Shown: in pieces, positions 16,825-25,025 of the stretch
Layout: every line of letters starts with the position of its first letter
How positions within the stretch are numbered: position 1 is the first letter of the stretch
Assembly (NCBI GenBank): GCA_013214575.1
Contig: JABSSD010000137.1
Coordinates: 1-64,000 of the forward strand
DNA from: Paracoccaceae bacterium
GTDB lineage: Bacteria > Pseudomonadota > Alphaproteobacteria > Rhodobacterales > Rhodobacteraceae
Reading direction: 5' to 3'
Length of the DNA: 64,000 nucleotides
Translations under genes and position numbers: made by a program
Notes under the pieces: model-generated
What the model saw: only the letters and a program-made list of their open reading frames with translations
What the model was told of the DNA's origin: nothing
Database searches by the model: none

Positions 16825-18060
16825 ATGTTCAAACCATTCAATCTTACCGACGCGGCGTATCTGCCGTTCTGGCGCCGCCCGATAACCCTGTTGTTTGTGA
16901 TGTCGGCGGCGATGCCAATTGCGTTTTTCACCTGGTATGCGCTGCTGAATAATTTTGTGATTGAGGTCGCCGGATTTGAAGGGTCAGATATCGGCTTGCT
17001 GCATACGGTGCGCGAAATCCCGGGCTTTTTTGCCATCGGGGTGATCGCCATCATTCTGTTTGTGCGCGAGCAGGTGCTGGGCATGGTGTCGCTGGCACTG
17101 CTGGGGGTGGCGACCGCCTTTACCGCCTGGTTCCCCAGTCTGACTGGAATTCTGACGCTGACCTTTCTCAGCTCGCTTGGCTTTCACTATTACGAGACAG
17201 TGAATCAGTCGCTGCAACTGCAATGGCTGCCCAAGGACAAGGCACCGCAGATGCTGGGCTGGTTGCTGGGCATGGGATCGGCAGTGACGCTGGTGGTGTT
17301 TGTGCTGATTGTGCTGATGTGGGAGACGTTGAATCTCAGCTATAATATCGTGTTCATGATGGCCGGGTTTACCACCGCCGGGCTGGCGCTGTTTGCGCTG
17401 TTTGCCTATCCGCAGTTTGAATCGCCGACGCCGCAGAACAAGACCATGGTGCTGCGCAAGCGCTATTGGCTGTATTACGCGCTGCAGTTCATGGCAGGGG
17501 CGCGGCGGCAGATCTTTATGGTCTTTGCCGGCTTCATGATGGTGGAGAAATTCGGCTTTGACGTGCATGAGCTGACCGGGCTCTATCTGATCAACCTGGT
17601 GGCCAAGATGCTGATTGCGCCGTTCCTGGGCAAGGCCGTCGGGTATTTTGGCGAACGCCGCACGTTGATCTGGGAGTATGTCGGGCTGACCCTGGTGTTC
17701 ATGGCCTATGGTGGCATCTACTGGTTTGGCTGGGGGGTGCTGTTTGCCTCGGTGCTCTATGTGATCGACAATATCCTGTTCGGGCTGGCGCTGGCGCTGA
17801 AGACCTATTTCCAGAAAATTGCCGACCCGGCAGATATCGCGCCAACGGCGGCGGTGGCCTTTACCATCAACCATATCGCGGCGGTGTTCCTGCCGGTGTT
17901 GCTGGGCTTGCTGTGGATGGTCTCGCCGGCGGCGGTGTTTGGACTAGCCTCGCTGATGGCGCTGACCTCGCTGGGCTTGTCGCTGCTGGTGCCGCGCCAT
18001 CCTGAGCCGGGCAATGAGACGGTGCTGAGCAAATACCGGATGGCCGCGCCGGCCGAGTAA
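16825..18060 (+). CDS. MFS-type membrane transporter
   Basis: The 411-residue protein has about twelve hydrophobic membrane segments. It has a loop after the sixth helix (about residues 195-215) and a C-terminal cytoplasmic tail. It fits the major facilitator fold. I see no signature for a known substrate subgroup. Conserved charged or polar residues within helices (for example YETVNQSLQLQWLPKDKAPQ at the helix 4/5 loop) suggest a solute transporter rather than a structural protein. The gene appears to be transcribed on its own. Confidence 0.8.
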   Translation: MFKPFNLTDAAYLPFWRRPITLLFVMSAAMPIAFFTWYALLNNFVIEVAGFEGSDIGLLHTVREIPGFFAIGVIAIILFVREQVLGMVSLALLGVATAFTAWFPSLTGILTLTFLSSLGFHYYETVNQSLQLQWLPKDKAPQMLGWLLGMGSAVTLVVFVLIVLMWETLNLSYNIVFMMAGFTTAGLALFALFAYPQFESPTPQNKTMVLRKRYWLYYALQFMAGARRQIFMVFAGFMMVEKFGFDVHELTGLYLINLVAKMLIAPFLGKAVGYFGERRTLIWEYVGLTLVFMAYGGIYWFGWGVLFASVLYVIDNILFGLALALKTYFQKIADPADIAPTAAVAFTINHIAAVFLPVLLGLLWMVSPAAVFGLASLMALTSLGLSLLVPRHPEPGNETVLSKYRMAAPAE

Positions 18061-18149
18061 GGCAGCGCCGGGCGGTTACATCTCCTGTGTTTGCTTGACC
18101 TCCCGGCCCAGCCAGCCTAGGCGCAATGGATCAGTTTCAGGAGATCGTG

Positions 18150-19022
18150 ATGCCCACCTTTACCGCCCTCACCACCCTATCCGGAAAAGCCGCCGCCGAG
18201 GCGCTGGGCGAGGCGATGGAGCTCTTGCTGCCGGAGCCTATGGGTGTTGGTATCCTTGATCTCGAAGACGCATCCGGGCTGTGGGAAGTGGGGGGCTATT
18301 TCACCGAGGCGCCGGACCAGGCCGGGCTGGCGCTGCTGGCGACCCTGCATGATGCCAGACCGTTTGCGGTGTCCGAACTGCCCGATACCGATTGGGTGGC
18401 GCATGTGCGCCGCGAGTTGGCTCCGGTTGAGGCGGGACGGTTCTTTGTCTATGGCAGCCATGACGCCGACAAGCTGCCGGATGATAAAATCCCGCTGCTG
18501 ATCGAGGCGGCAATGGCCTTTGGCACCGGCCACCACGGCACCACTTTGGGCTGTCTGCGGATGTTGGATCACCTGATCAGCGACGGGTTCGAGGCTGATA
18601 ACGTTGCCGATATCGGCTGTGGCACCGCCGTTTTGGCGATGGCGGCAGCACGGGTCTGGCAGGGCACCATCCTGGCCAGCGACATTGATCAGGTGGCGGT
18701 GGATGTGGCCGAGGTCAACCTGAGCGCCAACGGCATGGAAGGGCGGGTCGGTTGTGTTGAGGCGGCTGGTTTTGATCATGCCGATCTGCTGGCCGCAGCG
18801 CCATATGATCTGATCTTTGCCAATATCCTGAAAGGCCCGCTGGTGGCGCTGGCACCTGAGATGGCCGCGTATCTGCGCCCCGGAGGCTATGCGATTCTGT
18901 CGGGCATTCTCAATGAACAAGCCGATTCTGTGGCAGAGGTCTATGAGCGCAATGGCATCAGTCAGGTGCGGCGGGATGAGATTGGTGACTGGAGCACCCT
19001 GTTATTGCAGCGAAAGATCTGA
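18150..19022 (+). CDS. prmA: ribosomal protein L11 methyltransferase
   Basis: PrmA trimethylates lysines and the N-terminus of ribosomal protein L11. The 290-residue protein has a small N-terminal substrate-binding domain and a Rossmann methyltransferase domain. The SAM-binding motif is VADIGCGTAVLAMAAA (about residue 150). A conserved AFGTGHHGTT segment precedes it. The NIL motif appears in FANILKGPLVAL. I chose the ATG preceded by CAGGAGA. An ATG eight codons upstream lacks a ribosome-binding site. Confidence 0.94.
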   Translation: MPTFTALTTLSGKAAAEALGEAMELLLPEPMGVGILDLEDASGLWEVGGYFTEAPDQAGLALLATLHDARPFAVSELPDTDWVAHVRRELAPVEAGRFFVYGSHDADKLPDDKIPLLIEAAMAFGTGHHGTTLGCLRMLDHLISDGFEADNVADIGCGTAVLAMAAARVWQGTILASDIDQVAVDVAEVNLSANGMEGRVGCVEAAGFDHADLLAAAPYDLIFANILKGPLVALAPEMAAYLRPGGYAILSGILNEQADSVAEVYERNGISQVRRDEIGDWSTLLLQRKI

Positions 19023-19124
19023 ATGCAGTTGATTTGAAGCGCATTTTAAGCAGCCGCCACATAATTGCCCCATTTTAGACGCATGCTGCCTTATCCACTG
19101 GTGGGGGCCAGTTCAGGATCTGTA

Positions 19125-19472
19125 ATGAGTGAAGATCATCATAAATTTTTGTCGCGGGTGCGTCGTCTTGAGAACAAGCACGAGGCCATGAGCTATGGAT
19201 ATTCGGCCCGGATACGGTCGGATGGGTTGATTGTTGTCGCGCCAAAGAAGAAAATCGAGTCGCGGATTTCCTTCCGATCCATTTTCCTGTTCCTCGCCGC
19301 CTTCCTTTTGTTCAAGGGCTTTCTGATCGCCTCGATTGGGCTGGATGGCTATCAGGAGCGGCTAGCAAAACTGCAGGCGGGATCGCTGCTGGAGCAGGGG
19401 GGTGCGCTGATCATGATCGCGGATCCGCTGTCACAAATGGCTGCCGCGCAGATCGGCCCGATTTTGCGCTAA
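19125..19472 (+). CDS. hypothetical single-pass membrane protein
   Basis: The 115-residue protein is not recognised by function. A charged N-terminal cytoplasmic part (MSEDHHKFLSRVRRLENKHE) is followed by one membrane helix at about residues 50-67 (FRSIFLFLAAFLLFKGFLIA). A C-terminal region containing EQGGALIMIADPLSQMAA and ending in ILR follows. An AGGAT 7 bases upstream supports the start. An in-frame ATG 20 codons earlier falls in sequence of non-coding character. Confidence 0.65.
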   Translation: MSEDHHKFLSRVRRLENKHEAMSYGYSARIRSDGLIVVAPKKKIESRISFRSIFLFLAAFLLFKGFLIASIGLDGYQERLAKLQAGSLLEQGGALIMIADPLSQMAAAQIGPILR

Positions 19473-19488
19473 GGGCTGCCGTTTTCCC

Positions 19489-19517
19489 GATGCCCCGATG
19501 CCCCGGTGCCCCGGTGC
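19489..19517. repeat. 8-bp tandem repeat, about 3.6 copies
   Basis: GATGCCCC occurs twice and is followed by GGTGCCCC and the partial unit GGTGC. The array lies between a stop codon and a terminator and encodes nothing obvious. Its short unit makes it prone to slippage. Confidence 0.7.
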
Positions 19518-19625
19518 TTTGCGCATAGGGGGCTTCGGAAAATCGGCTGCCTTGCCAATGCCGTGCTTTGGGGTTTGAGAGCGGCACCGATCATACAGAC
19601 AGCGGCTAAGCTGTCTTTGAAACAT

Positions 19626-19660
19626 AAAACGCCGCAGCCCTGGGGCCTGCGGCGTTTTTG
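19626..19660 (-). terminator. bidirectional intrinsic terminator
   Basis: A perfect 12-bp stem (AAAACGCCGCAG and CTGCGGCGTTTT) flanks an 8-base loop, with T-rich tails in both directions. It ends the DUF1127 gene on the minus strand and can also serve the membrane-protein gene on the plus strand. Confidence 0.85.
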
Positions 19661-19697
19661 TTTTCTGCCCCGAGGGAGGAGCCGAAACAGAAAGCTT

Positions 19698-19916
19698 TTA
19701 GTACAGGGTTTTCCCGGCGGCGAGGGTCTCGATGTCACCGCGACACAATCCAATATCAGTCAACTCTCGGTCGGTCAGCGCCGACAGGGCGTTGCGGGTC
19801 ACGCGGGCGTGGTTCCACTGCGCAATGCTCGCCGTGATTGCGGCCACAATCGTGCCAATACGGGTGATCAGGCCAGTTGCGCCATAGGTCGTGCGGGTGG
19901 TGTCAAAAGCAGCCAT
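19698..19916 (-). CDS. DUF1127 family small protein
   Basis: This 72-residue basic protein ends in the DUF1127 motif of an Arg/Leu-rich amphipathic helix (ALSALTDRELTDIGLCRGDI). Other alphaproteobacterial DUF1127 proteins act as small RNA-binding or phosphate/stress-related regulators. No specific role can be assigned here. It is monocistronic, with a strong terminator directly downstream and a 344-base region upstream. Confidence 0.85.
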   Translation of the reverse strand: MAAFDTTRTTYGATGLITRIGTIVAAITASIAQWNHARVTRNALSALTDRELTDIGLCRGDIETLAAGKTLY

Positions 19917-20260
19917 ATCTTTTCCTTTGATTGGAGGTGTCGAAAGTCATCTGTTCAGTTGGGGGGCATTTAGGGTTGGGATCTGTGTTGAGCAAGGGGA
20001 GAAAATGCAACTGTCCTATGCGTAAATTGCATAGCTTCTGCTCATATAAACAAGGCCTATGGATGGCCTGCGGCAGGCTGTCTTGAAATGTCGGTTTCCC
20101 CCTTGAGGAGGGTCGCTTTTGATCCACATTGGCGCCAGTTTAGCACCAGTTTAGCACTGTGGTGGCGCTGTGGTTGCACCGGAAAGGGTTTGGACATGTT
20201 CGCGGTTTGTGCTAATCGACAGAAAGAAATGACAATCGATGGGCAGGGGCCGGGCAAAAC
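19917..20260. promoter_or_regulatory. divergent intergenic region, DUF1127 and ruvC
   Basis: This 344-base region must hold promoters for the DUF1127 gene and the ruvCAB operon. A short direct repeat, AGTTTAGCAC twice, lies near 20138-20157. A possible LexA site lies close to ruvC and is listed separately. No small RNA or ORF was recognised. Confidence 0.45.
20198..20212 (+). promoter_or_regulatory. candidate LexA (SOS) box upstream of ruvC
   Basis: GTTC-GCGGTTT-GTGC matches the alphaproteobacterial LexA consensus GTTC-N7-GTTC at seven of eight defined positions. It ends 48 bases before the ruvC start. SOS control of ruv genes is common in bacteria. This assignment rests on one imperfect match. 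Confidence 0.35.
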
Positions 20261-20758
20261 ATGCGGATTTTAGGAATTGATCCGGGGTTGCGGAACCTTG
20301 GCTGGGGCGTCATCGAATCACATGGCTCCAAGCTGAGCCATGTTGCCAATGGGGTTTGCCAGTCCGATGGCGATGATCTGGGCGAGCGGCTGCTGTCGCT
20401 GCACAATCAGGTCACCGAGGTGATCGCGCAATATGTCCCGGATCAGGCGGCGATTGAGCAGACCTTTGTGAATAAGGATGGCGCCGGCAGCCTCAAGCTG
20501 GGTCAGGCGCGTGGGGTGGCGCTGCTGACCCTGGCCAAGGCTGGCTTGCCGGTGGGAGAATATGCGCCGAACCGGGTGAAGAAAACGGTTGTTGGGGTTG
20601 GCCATGCCGACAAGAAACAGGTGATGCATATGGTCAAGCTGCAGCTGCCCGGCTGTAATCCGGAAAACGCTGATGCGGCGGATGCGCTGGCGATTGCCAT
20701 CTGTCACGCGTTTTACCGGGGCACTGCGGACCGGGTCCTGCGCGAGGTGCGGGCATGA
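20261..20758 (+). CDS. ruvC: Holliday junction endonuclease RuvC
   Basis: RuvC cuts Holliday junctions symmetrically within the RuvABC complex. The 165-residue protein has the RNase H-like fold with its acidic catalytic residues visible: Asp in [12 protein letters not shown], Glu in [10 protein letters not shown], and the Asp pair in [15 protein letters not shown]. The stop codon overlaps the ruvA start by 4 bases, showing translational coupling. Confidence 0.97.
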   Translation: MRILGIDPGLRNLGWGVIESHGSKLSHVANGVCQSDGDDLGERLLSLHNQVTEVIAQYVPDQAAIEQTFVNKDGAGSLKLGQARGVALLTLAKAGLPVGEYAPNRVKKTVVGVGHADKKQVMHMVKLQLPGCNPENADAADALAIAICHAFYRGTADRVLREVRA

Positions 20759-21435
20759 TTGGCAAGCTGACCGGGCGGCTGGACTACCGCGCCGAGGATC
20801 ATGTGCTGATAGATGTGCGCGGGGTTGGCTATATTGTCTATTGTTCCAGCCGCACCCTGATGGCGCTGCCCGGCGTCGGCGAGGCGGTATCGCTCTATAC
20901 CTCGATGCTGGTGCGCGAGGATTTGCTGCAGCTGTTCGGCTTTACCTCCTTGGTAGAGAAGGAATGGCACCACCTGCTGACCTCGGTGCAGGGGGTTGGC
21001 GCCAAGGCATCGCTGGCGATCCTGGGCACCCTGGGCCCGGATGCGGTGGGCCGGGCCATTGCCCTGGGAGATTGGGCCAGTGTCAAGGCGGCCAAGGGGG
21101 TTGGCCCCAAGATCGCGCAGCGCATTGTTCTGGACCTTAAGGACAAGGCGCCAGGGCTCATGGCAATGGGCGGCACCATGAGAGAGGCTCTGGAGGGACC
21201 CGAGCTGGAGGTGGTGGAAACCGTGGAGCCGGCGCTGAGGCCAAAGTCGAAAAAGGCGTCGAAACCCAATACAAGCGCAATTGCGCAGGCCAGTGCCCTG
21301 TCGGCCTTGTCGAACCTGGGCTACAGCCCCAGTGATGCCGCTGGTGCGGTGGCCGAGGCGGCGGGGGCGGAGCAGGGGGCAGACGAGGCGACGCTGATCC
21401 GCGCCGCCCTTAAGCTGCTGGCGCCAAAGACGTGA
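20755..21435 (+). CDS. ruvA: Holliday junction DNA helicase subunit RuvA
   Basis: RuvA tetramers bind four-way junctions and load RuvB. The 226-residue protein has an N-terminal OB fold ([20 protein letters not shown]). A helix-hairpin-helix region ([19 protein letters not shown] and [18 protein letters not shown]) follows. A C-terminal RuvB-contact domain (about 180-226) comes after an acidic/basic linker. It is slightly longer than the typical ~203 residues because of this linker. It lies 42 bases before ruvB. Confidence 0.97.
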   Translation: MIGKLTGRLDYRAEDHVLIDVRGVGYIVYCSSRTLMALPGVGEAVSLYTSMLVREDLLQLFGFTSLVEKEWHHLLTSVQGVGAKASLAILGTLGPDAVGRAIALGDWASVKAAKGVGPKIAQRIVLDLKDKAPGLMAMGGTMREALEGPELEVVETVEPALRPKSKKASKPNTSAIAQASALSALSNLGYSPSDAAGAVAEAAGAEQGADEATLIRAALKLLAPKT

Positions 21436-21477
21436 GTACCTGGGCTGTCCGACGCCCAGACGGCGGGAGAGACGTAA

Positions 21478-22497
21478 ATGATTGATGCCGATCCGGCGCT
21501 GCGACCAGAACAGCAGCCCGAAGACAATGACCGCGCGCTGCGGCCGAAGGGCCTGTCCGAGTTTATCGGCCAGGCCGAGGCCCGTGCCAATCTGCGGGTG
21601 TTCATCCAGTCGGCACGCCTGCGCGGCGAGGCGATGGATCACACGCTGTTCCACGGGCCTCCCGGGTTGGGCAAAACCACCCTGGCGCAGATCATCGCCC
21701 GCGAGTTGGGGGTGAATTTCCGCATGACCAGCGGGCCGGTGCTGGCCAAGGCCGGCGATCTGGCGGCAATCCTGACCAATCTTGAAGCGCGTGATGTGCT
21801 GTTCATCGACGAAATCCACCGGCTCAACCCAGTGGTCGAAGAGATCCTCTATCCGGCGATGGAAGATTTCGAGCTGGATCTGGTGATTGGTGAGGGTCCG
21901 GCGGCACGCACCGTGCGGATTGAGCTACAGCCGTTTACACTGGTGGGGGCGACCACCCGCATGGGGCTGTTGACCACGCCGCTGCGCGACCGGTTTGGCA
22001 TTCCAACCCGGTTGCAGTTCTACACTGTGGACGAACTGCACGAAATCGTCAGCCGCAATGCCCGCCGGTTGGGGGCGCCTGCGGATGAGGACGGTGCCCG
22101 CGAGATTGCCCGCCGGGGTCGCGGCACCCCAAGGATTGCCGGGCGGCTGCTGCGCCGGGTGGTGGATTTTGCGGTGGTCGAGGGCGACGGCACCATTTCC
22201 CGCGAATTGGCCGACAGTTCGCTGACCCGGCTGGGGGTGGATCATCTGGGGCTGGATGGCGCCGACCGGCGGTATCTGCAGTTGATTGCCGAGAATTATG
22301 GCGGCGGCCCGGTGGGGATTGAGACCCTGTCGGCGGCGCTGTCGGAAAGTCGCGATTCACTGGAGGAGGTGATCGAGCCTTATCTGCTGCAACAGGGGCT
22401 CATTCAAAGGACCCCTCGTGGGCGGATGCTGGCGCCGAAAGCCTGGAGCCATTTGGGGCTGGACGCGCCCAGAACCGCGGATGATCTGTTCGGCTGA
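21478..22497 (+). CDS. ruvB: Holliday junction DNA helicase motor RuvB
   Basis: RuvB is the AAA+ hexamer that drives branch migration. The 339-residue protein shows Walker [13 protein letters not shown], Walker [12 protein letters not shown], sensor 1 GATTRMGLL, an arginine finger in PLRDRFGIP, and a C-terminal winged helix ([30 protein letters not shown]). It ends the ruvCAB operon. A diverged copy of the GTATTT intergenic repeat follows. Confidence 0.98.
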   Translation: MIDADPALRPEQQPEDNDRALRPKGLSEFIGQAEARANLRVFIQSARLRGEAMDHTLFHGPPGLGKTTLAQIIARELGVNFRMTSGPVLAKAGDLAAILTNLEARDVLFIDEIHRLNPVVEEILYPAMEDFELDLVIGEGPAARTVRIELQPFTLVGATTRMGLLTTPLRDRFGIPTRLQFYTVDELHEIVSRNARRLGAPADEDGAREIARRGRGTPRIAGRLLRRVVDFAVVEGDGTISRELADSSLTRLGVDHLGLDGADRRYLQLIAENYGGGPVGIETLSAALSESRDSLEEVIEPYLLQQGLIQRTPRGRMLAPKAWSHLGLDAPRTADDLFG

Positions 22498-22514
22498 AGC
22501 TGCGGCAGCCTCCG

Positions 22515-22540
22515 GCGGTAGTATTTGCAAGAAGATGAGG
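22515..22540. repeat. diverged member of the 3'-end intergenic repeat family
   Basis: GTAGTATTTGCAAGAAGATG follows the ruvB stop by about 20 bases. It shares the frame GTATTT-GCAA-AAGA with the clearer copies at 16599, 32256 and 36091. Its position just after a stop codon matches those copies. Confidence 0.45.
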
Positions 22541-22608
22541 CTGCGGGGCCTTGTTTGTGACCGGGGCGCGCGGCATAGAACGTGGAGCCTAAGAATGAGG
22601 ACGCCGAG

Positions 22609-23241
22609 ATGACTCCGGACCAGATCGAACAGCTGTTCACCCGTAACGATGGCTCTTATGCCTTTGCGCGCTGGGGGCGGCCGATTGTGCCGGTGGTGTT
22701 TGGGGTCGAGGACGAAACGCTGACGGTGGTCAAAGGCGCGATTGAGGCGGTGGCGACGCTGGCGGGGGCTGATATGGACGGGATGGATCCTGAACTGGGG
22801 GCCAACCTGATGTTTTTCTTCTTTCGCGATTGGGATGAGCTGTTGGCGGTGCCCAATCTGGGGCGGCTGATCCCGGATCTTGAGCCATTGGTGGCGCGGC
22901 TGAAGGCGGCGGATGCCAGCCAGTACCGGGCGTTCCGCTTTGATGATCAGGCGGCCATTCAGGCGGCCTTTGTGTTTTTGCGGATGCGTGGTGAGATGGC
23001 GGACATCCCGGCGGAGACGCTGGCGCTGTCTCAGTCGGTGCAGGTTATTTTGATGTGGGGCGATGGCGCCTTTGCCGAGGTGTCACCGCTGGCGGTGCTG
23101 CCGGGTAGCGGCGCCACCATCCTGCGGCCCGAGATCGCCGGGGTGATTGCCGCCGCCTATGACCGGATGATGCCGGTCTCGGCGGATGACAAATCGCATG
23201 CCCTGCGGATGTTTGCCCGGTTGCAGGGTGAGGCACCGTAG
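22609..23241 (+). CDS. conserved-looking hypothetical protein downstream of ruvB
   Basis: I do not recognise this 210-residue soluble protein. It begins MTPDQIEQLFTRNDGSYAFA and contains a segment NLMFFFFRDWDELLAVPNLG. It has no signal peptide and no zinc or nucleotide motif. Codon use is like its neighbours, so it is probably a real resident gene. The ATG is preceded by GAGG at good spacing. A GTG nine codons upstream is in frame. It is co-oriented with ruvB and ybgC. Confidence 0.75.
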   Translation: MTPDQIEQLFTRNDGSYAFARWGRPIVPVVFGVEDETLTVVKGAIEAVATLAGADMDGMDPELGANLMFFFFRDWDELLAVPNLGRLIPDLEPLVARLKAADASQYRAFRFDDQAAIQAAFVFLRMRGEMADIPAETLALSQSVQVILMWGDGAFAEVSPLAVLPGSGATILRPEIAGVIAAAYDRMMPVSADDKSHALRMFARLQGEAP

Positions 23242-23251
23242 CGAGGTGTCG

Positions 23252-23295
23252 CCAGAAAATTCGAATTTTCTGGACAAAATTCTTCGAAGAATTTT
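23252..23295. repeat. two adjacent perfect palindromes
   Basis: A 22-bp perfect palindrome (half-site CCAGAAAATTC) is followed after two bases by a 20-bp perfect palindrome (half-site AAAATTCTTC). The sequence TTTTCTGG after the second lets the outermost CCAGAAAA arm pair with it instead, giving an alternative longer hairpin. The cluster lies between the hypothetical gene and ybgC. It may act as a terminator, an mRNA stabiliser or a protein-binding element. Confidence 0.75.
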
Positions 23296-23336
23296 TTCTG
23301 GGGGCAAGTCTCTGGGGCAATTGAGCGAGGTTGCGG

Positions 23337-23717
23337 ATGCACAGGTTTCCGATCCGGGTCTATTATGAGGACACTGACATGGGGGGCGTGGTCTATTACG
23401 CCAACTATCTGCGGTTTATCGAGCGCGCGCGCAGCGATTGGGTGCGCAGGCTGGGCAATGACCAGAACGCCATGCGAGTGGATGGGTTGATCTGGGTGGT
23501 GCAGCGGCTGGAGGCGGATTACCGGGTTCCGGCGCGGTTCGACGATGAGCTGCAGGTGGAAACCGAAGTGCTGAAGGTGAGCCCGGCGCGGCTGATCATG
23601 GGGCAGCGGGTGATGCGCGGCGAGGTGGAGATTTTCCGCGCCAAAGTCACCGTTGCCTGCGTCACAGCTGAGGGACGGCCGCAAAGGCTTCCGGCAGAGA
23701 TCCGCGCATTGTCGTAA
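23337..23717 (+). CDS. ybgC: YbgC-family acyl-CoA thioesterase
   Basis: The 126-residue hotdog-fold enzyme hydrolyses short-chain acyl-CoA and is the usual first gene of tol-pal clusters. The active-site region YYEDTDMGGVVYYANYLRF contains the catalytic Asp. GAGCGAGG 6 bases upstream supports the ATG. An in-frame TTG lies two codons earlier. tolQ begins 105 bases downstream. Confidence 0.93.
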   Translation: MHRFPIRVYYEDTDMGGVVYYANYLRFIERARSDWVRRLGNDQNAMRVDGLIWVVQRLEADYRVPARFDDELQVETEVLKVSPARLIMGQRVMRGEVEIFRAKVTVACVTAEGRPQRLPAEIRALS

Positions 23718-23822
23718 GATTTTGACCGCTTATGGCTGTTTGATTGGATTTTACCGCTGATCTAGGTTAAATTACCGCCCGATAAGGTCAGAAAACTGGC
23801 CACAAATATAGCGAGCAGGCTA

Positions 23823-24518
23823 ATGGAAGCAGAAACTCTGGCGTTGGCGCAGGAGATTGATTTCTCCATGTGGGGGCTTTTCGCACGGGCGACACTCACC
23901 GTGAAATTGGTGATGATGATGCTTGTGGCGGCCTCGATCTGGTCTTGGGCGATCATTATTCAGAAACATATCTCCTATCGGCTGGCGCGCGGGGCTGCGG
24001 ATGAGTTTGATCAGGCATTCTGGTCGGGTGAGCCGCTGGATGGATTGTTCGAGCAGATTGGCCCGCAGCCCGAGGGCGCGGCGCAGAGGATCTTTGCATC
24101 CGGCATGACCGAGTGGCGGCGCAGTCATCGTAGTGATGGCGGCTTGATTGCCGGTGCGCAGGCGCGGATTGACCGGTCGATGGATGTGGCGATCGCCAAA
24201 GAGGCCGAGGCGCTGCAAAAGGGATTGCCGGTGCTGGCGACGGTGGGAACGACAGCGCCTTTTGTGGGGCTGTTTGGCACCGTTTGGGGCATCATGACCT
24301 CCTTCATCGAAATTGCACAACAGCAGAGTTCTAACCTTGCGGTGGTGGCTCCGGGCATTGCCGAGGCGCTGATGGCCACCGGCATGGGCCTGTTGGCGGC
24401 GGTGCCTGCGGTGATTTTCTATAACAAGCTGAGCGCCGACAGTGACCGGATCATTGGCGGTTATGAAGCCTTTGCCGATGAGTTTGCCACCATTCTCAGC
24501 CGCCAGCTGGATTCCTGA
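23823..24518 (+). CDS. tolQ: Tol-Pal system proton channel subunit TolQ
   Basis: TolQ is the MotA/ExbB-type inner-membrane subunit that, with TolR, uses the proton gradient to energise TolA. The 231-residue protein has three membrane helices (about 17-40, 137-159 and 170-195). The conserved segment LATVGTTAPFVGLFGTVWGI includes the Thr lining the proton path. It is the first of a tight tolQRAB-pal run, with tolR three bases after the stop. Confidence 0.96.
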   Translation: MEAETLALAQEIDFSMWGLFARATLTVKLVMMMLVAASIWSWAIIIQKHISYRLARGAADEFDQAFWSGEPLDGLFEQIGPQPEGAAQRIFASGMTEWRRSHRSDGGLIAGAQARIDRSMDVAIAKEAEALQKGLPVLATVGTTAPFVGLFGTVWGIMTSFIEIAQQQSSNLAVVAPGIAEALMATGMGLLAAVPAVIFYNKLSADSDRIIGGYEAFADEFATILSRQLDS

Positions 24519-24521
24519 GCG

Positions 24522-25013
24522 ATGGCGGGCGCGGTACAGCAATCCTCGGAGGGTGGACGTCGCCGGGGTCGTCGTCGGGGCCGCACCCGGCCGATGGCTG
24601 AAATCAATGTGACGCCGTTTGTCGATGTGATGCTGGTGCTGTTGATCATCTTCATGGTGGCAGCGCCACTGTCGACGGTTGGAGTGCCGGTTACGCTGCC
24701 CAAGATCGCCGCCGGCGCCTTGCCGGGGGATCAGGATGAACCCCTGACAGTGACCCTGACTCTGGCGGGTGAGGTGCAGATCATGACCACGCCGGTGGCG
24801 CCCAGCGAACTGGTGAGCAAGCTGCGGGCGATTGCGGCGGAACGCACCTCTGACCGGGTGTTTTTGCGGGCTGATGGCGGCTTGCCCTATGAGCAGGTGA
24901 TGAAAGTCATGGGGGCGCTGAATGCCGGTGGTTTCTCGAATGTCGGGCTGGTGACGGATATTGGCGGGCCAGAGCTGGCTGATCCGACTGATCCGGCTGC
25001 GGCCGGGCAATAG
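24522..25013 (+). CDS. tolR: Tol-Pal system protein TolR
   Basis: TolR is the ExbD-type partner of TolQ. The 163-residue protein has an Arg-rich cytoplasmic N-terminus (GGRRRGRRRGRTRPMAEINV) and one membrane helix with the essential Asp in TPFVDVMLVLLIIFMVA. A periplasmic domain (about 65-150) follows. The Pro/Ala-rich tail after about residue 150 is slightly longer than in E. coli. It lies 3 bases after tolQ and 12 bases before tolA. Confidence 0.96.
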   Translation: MAGAVQQSSEGGRRRGRRRGRTRPMAEINVTPFVDVMLVLLIIFMVAAPLSTVGVPVTLPKIAAGALPGDQDEPLTVTLTLAGEVQIMTTPVAPSELVSKLRAIAAERTSDRVFLRADGGLPYEQVMKVMGALNAGGFSNVGLVTDIGGPELADPTDPAAAGQ

Positions 25014-25025
25014 CGGAGCAGCATC

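Noticed and set aside
19085-19100. DnaA-box-like TTATCCACT
   Set aside because: A single imperfect match with no cluster of boxes and no origin-type neighbours.
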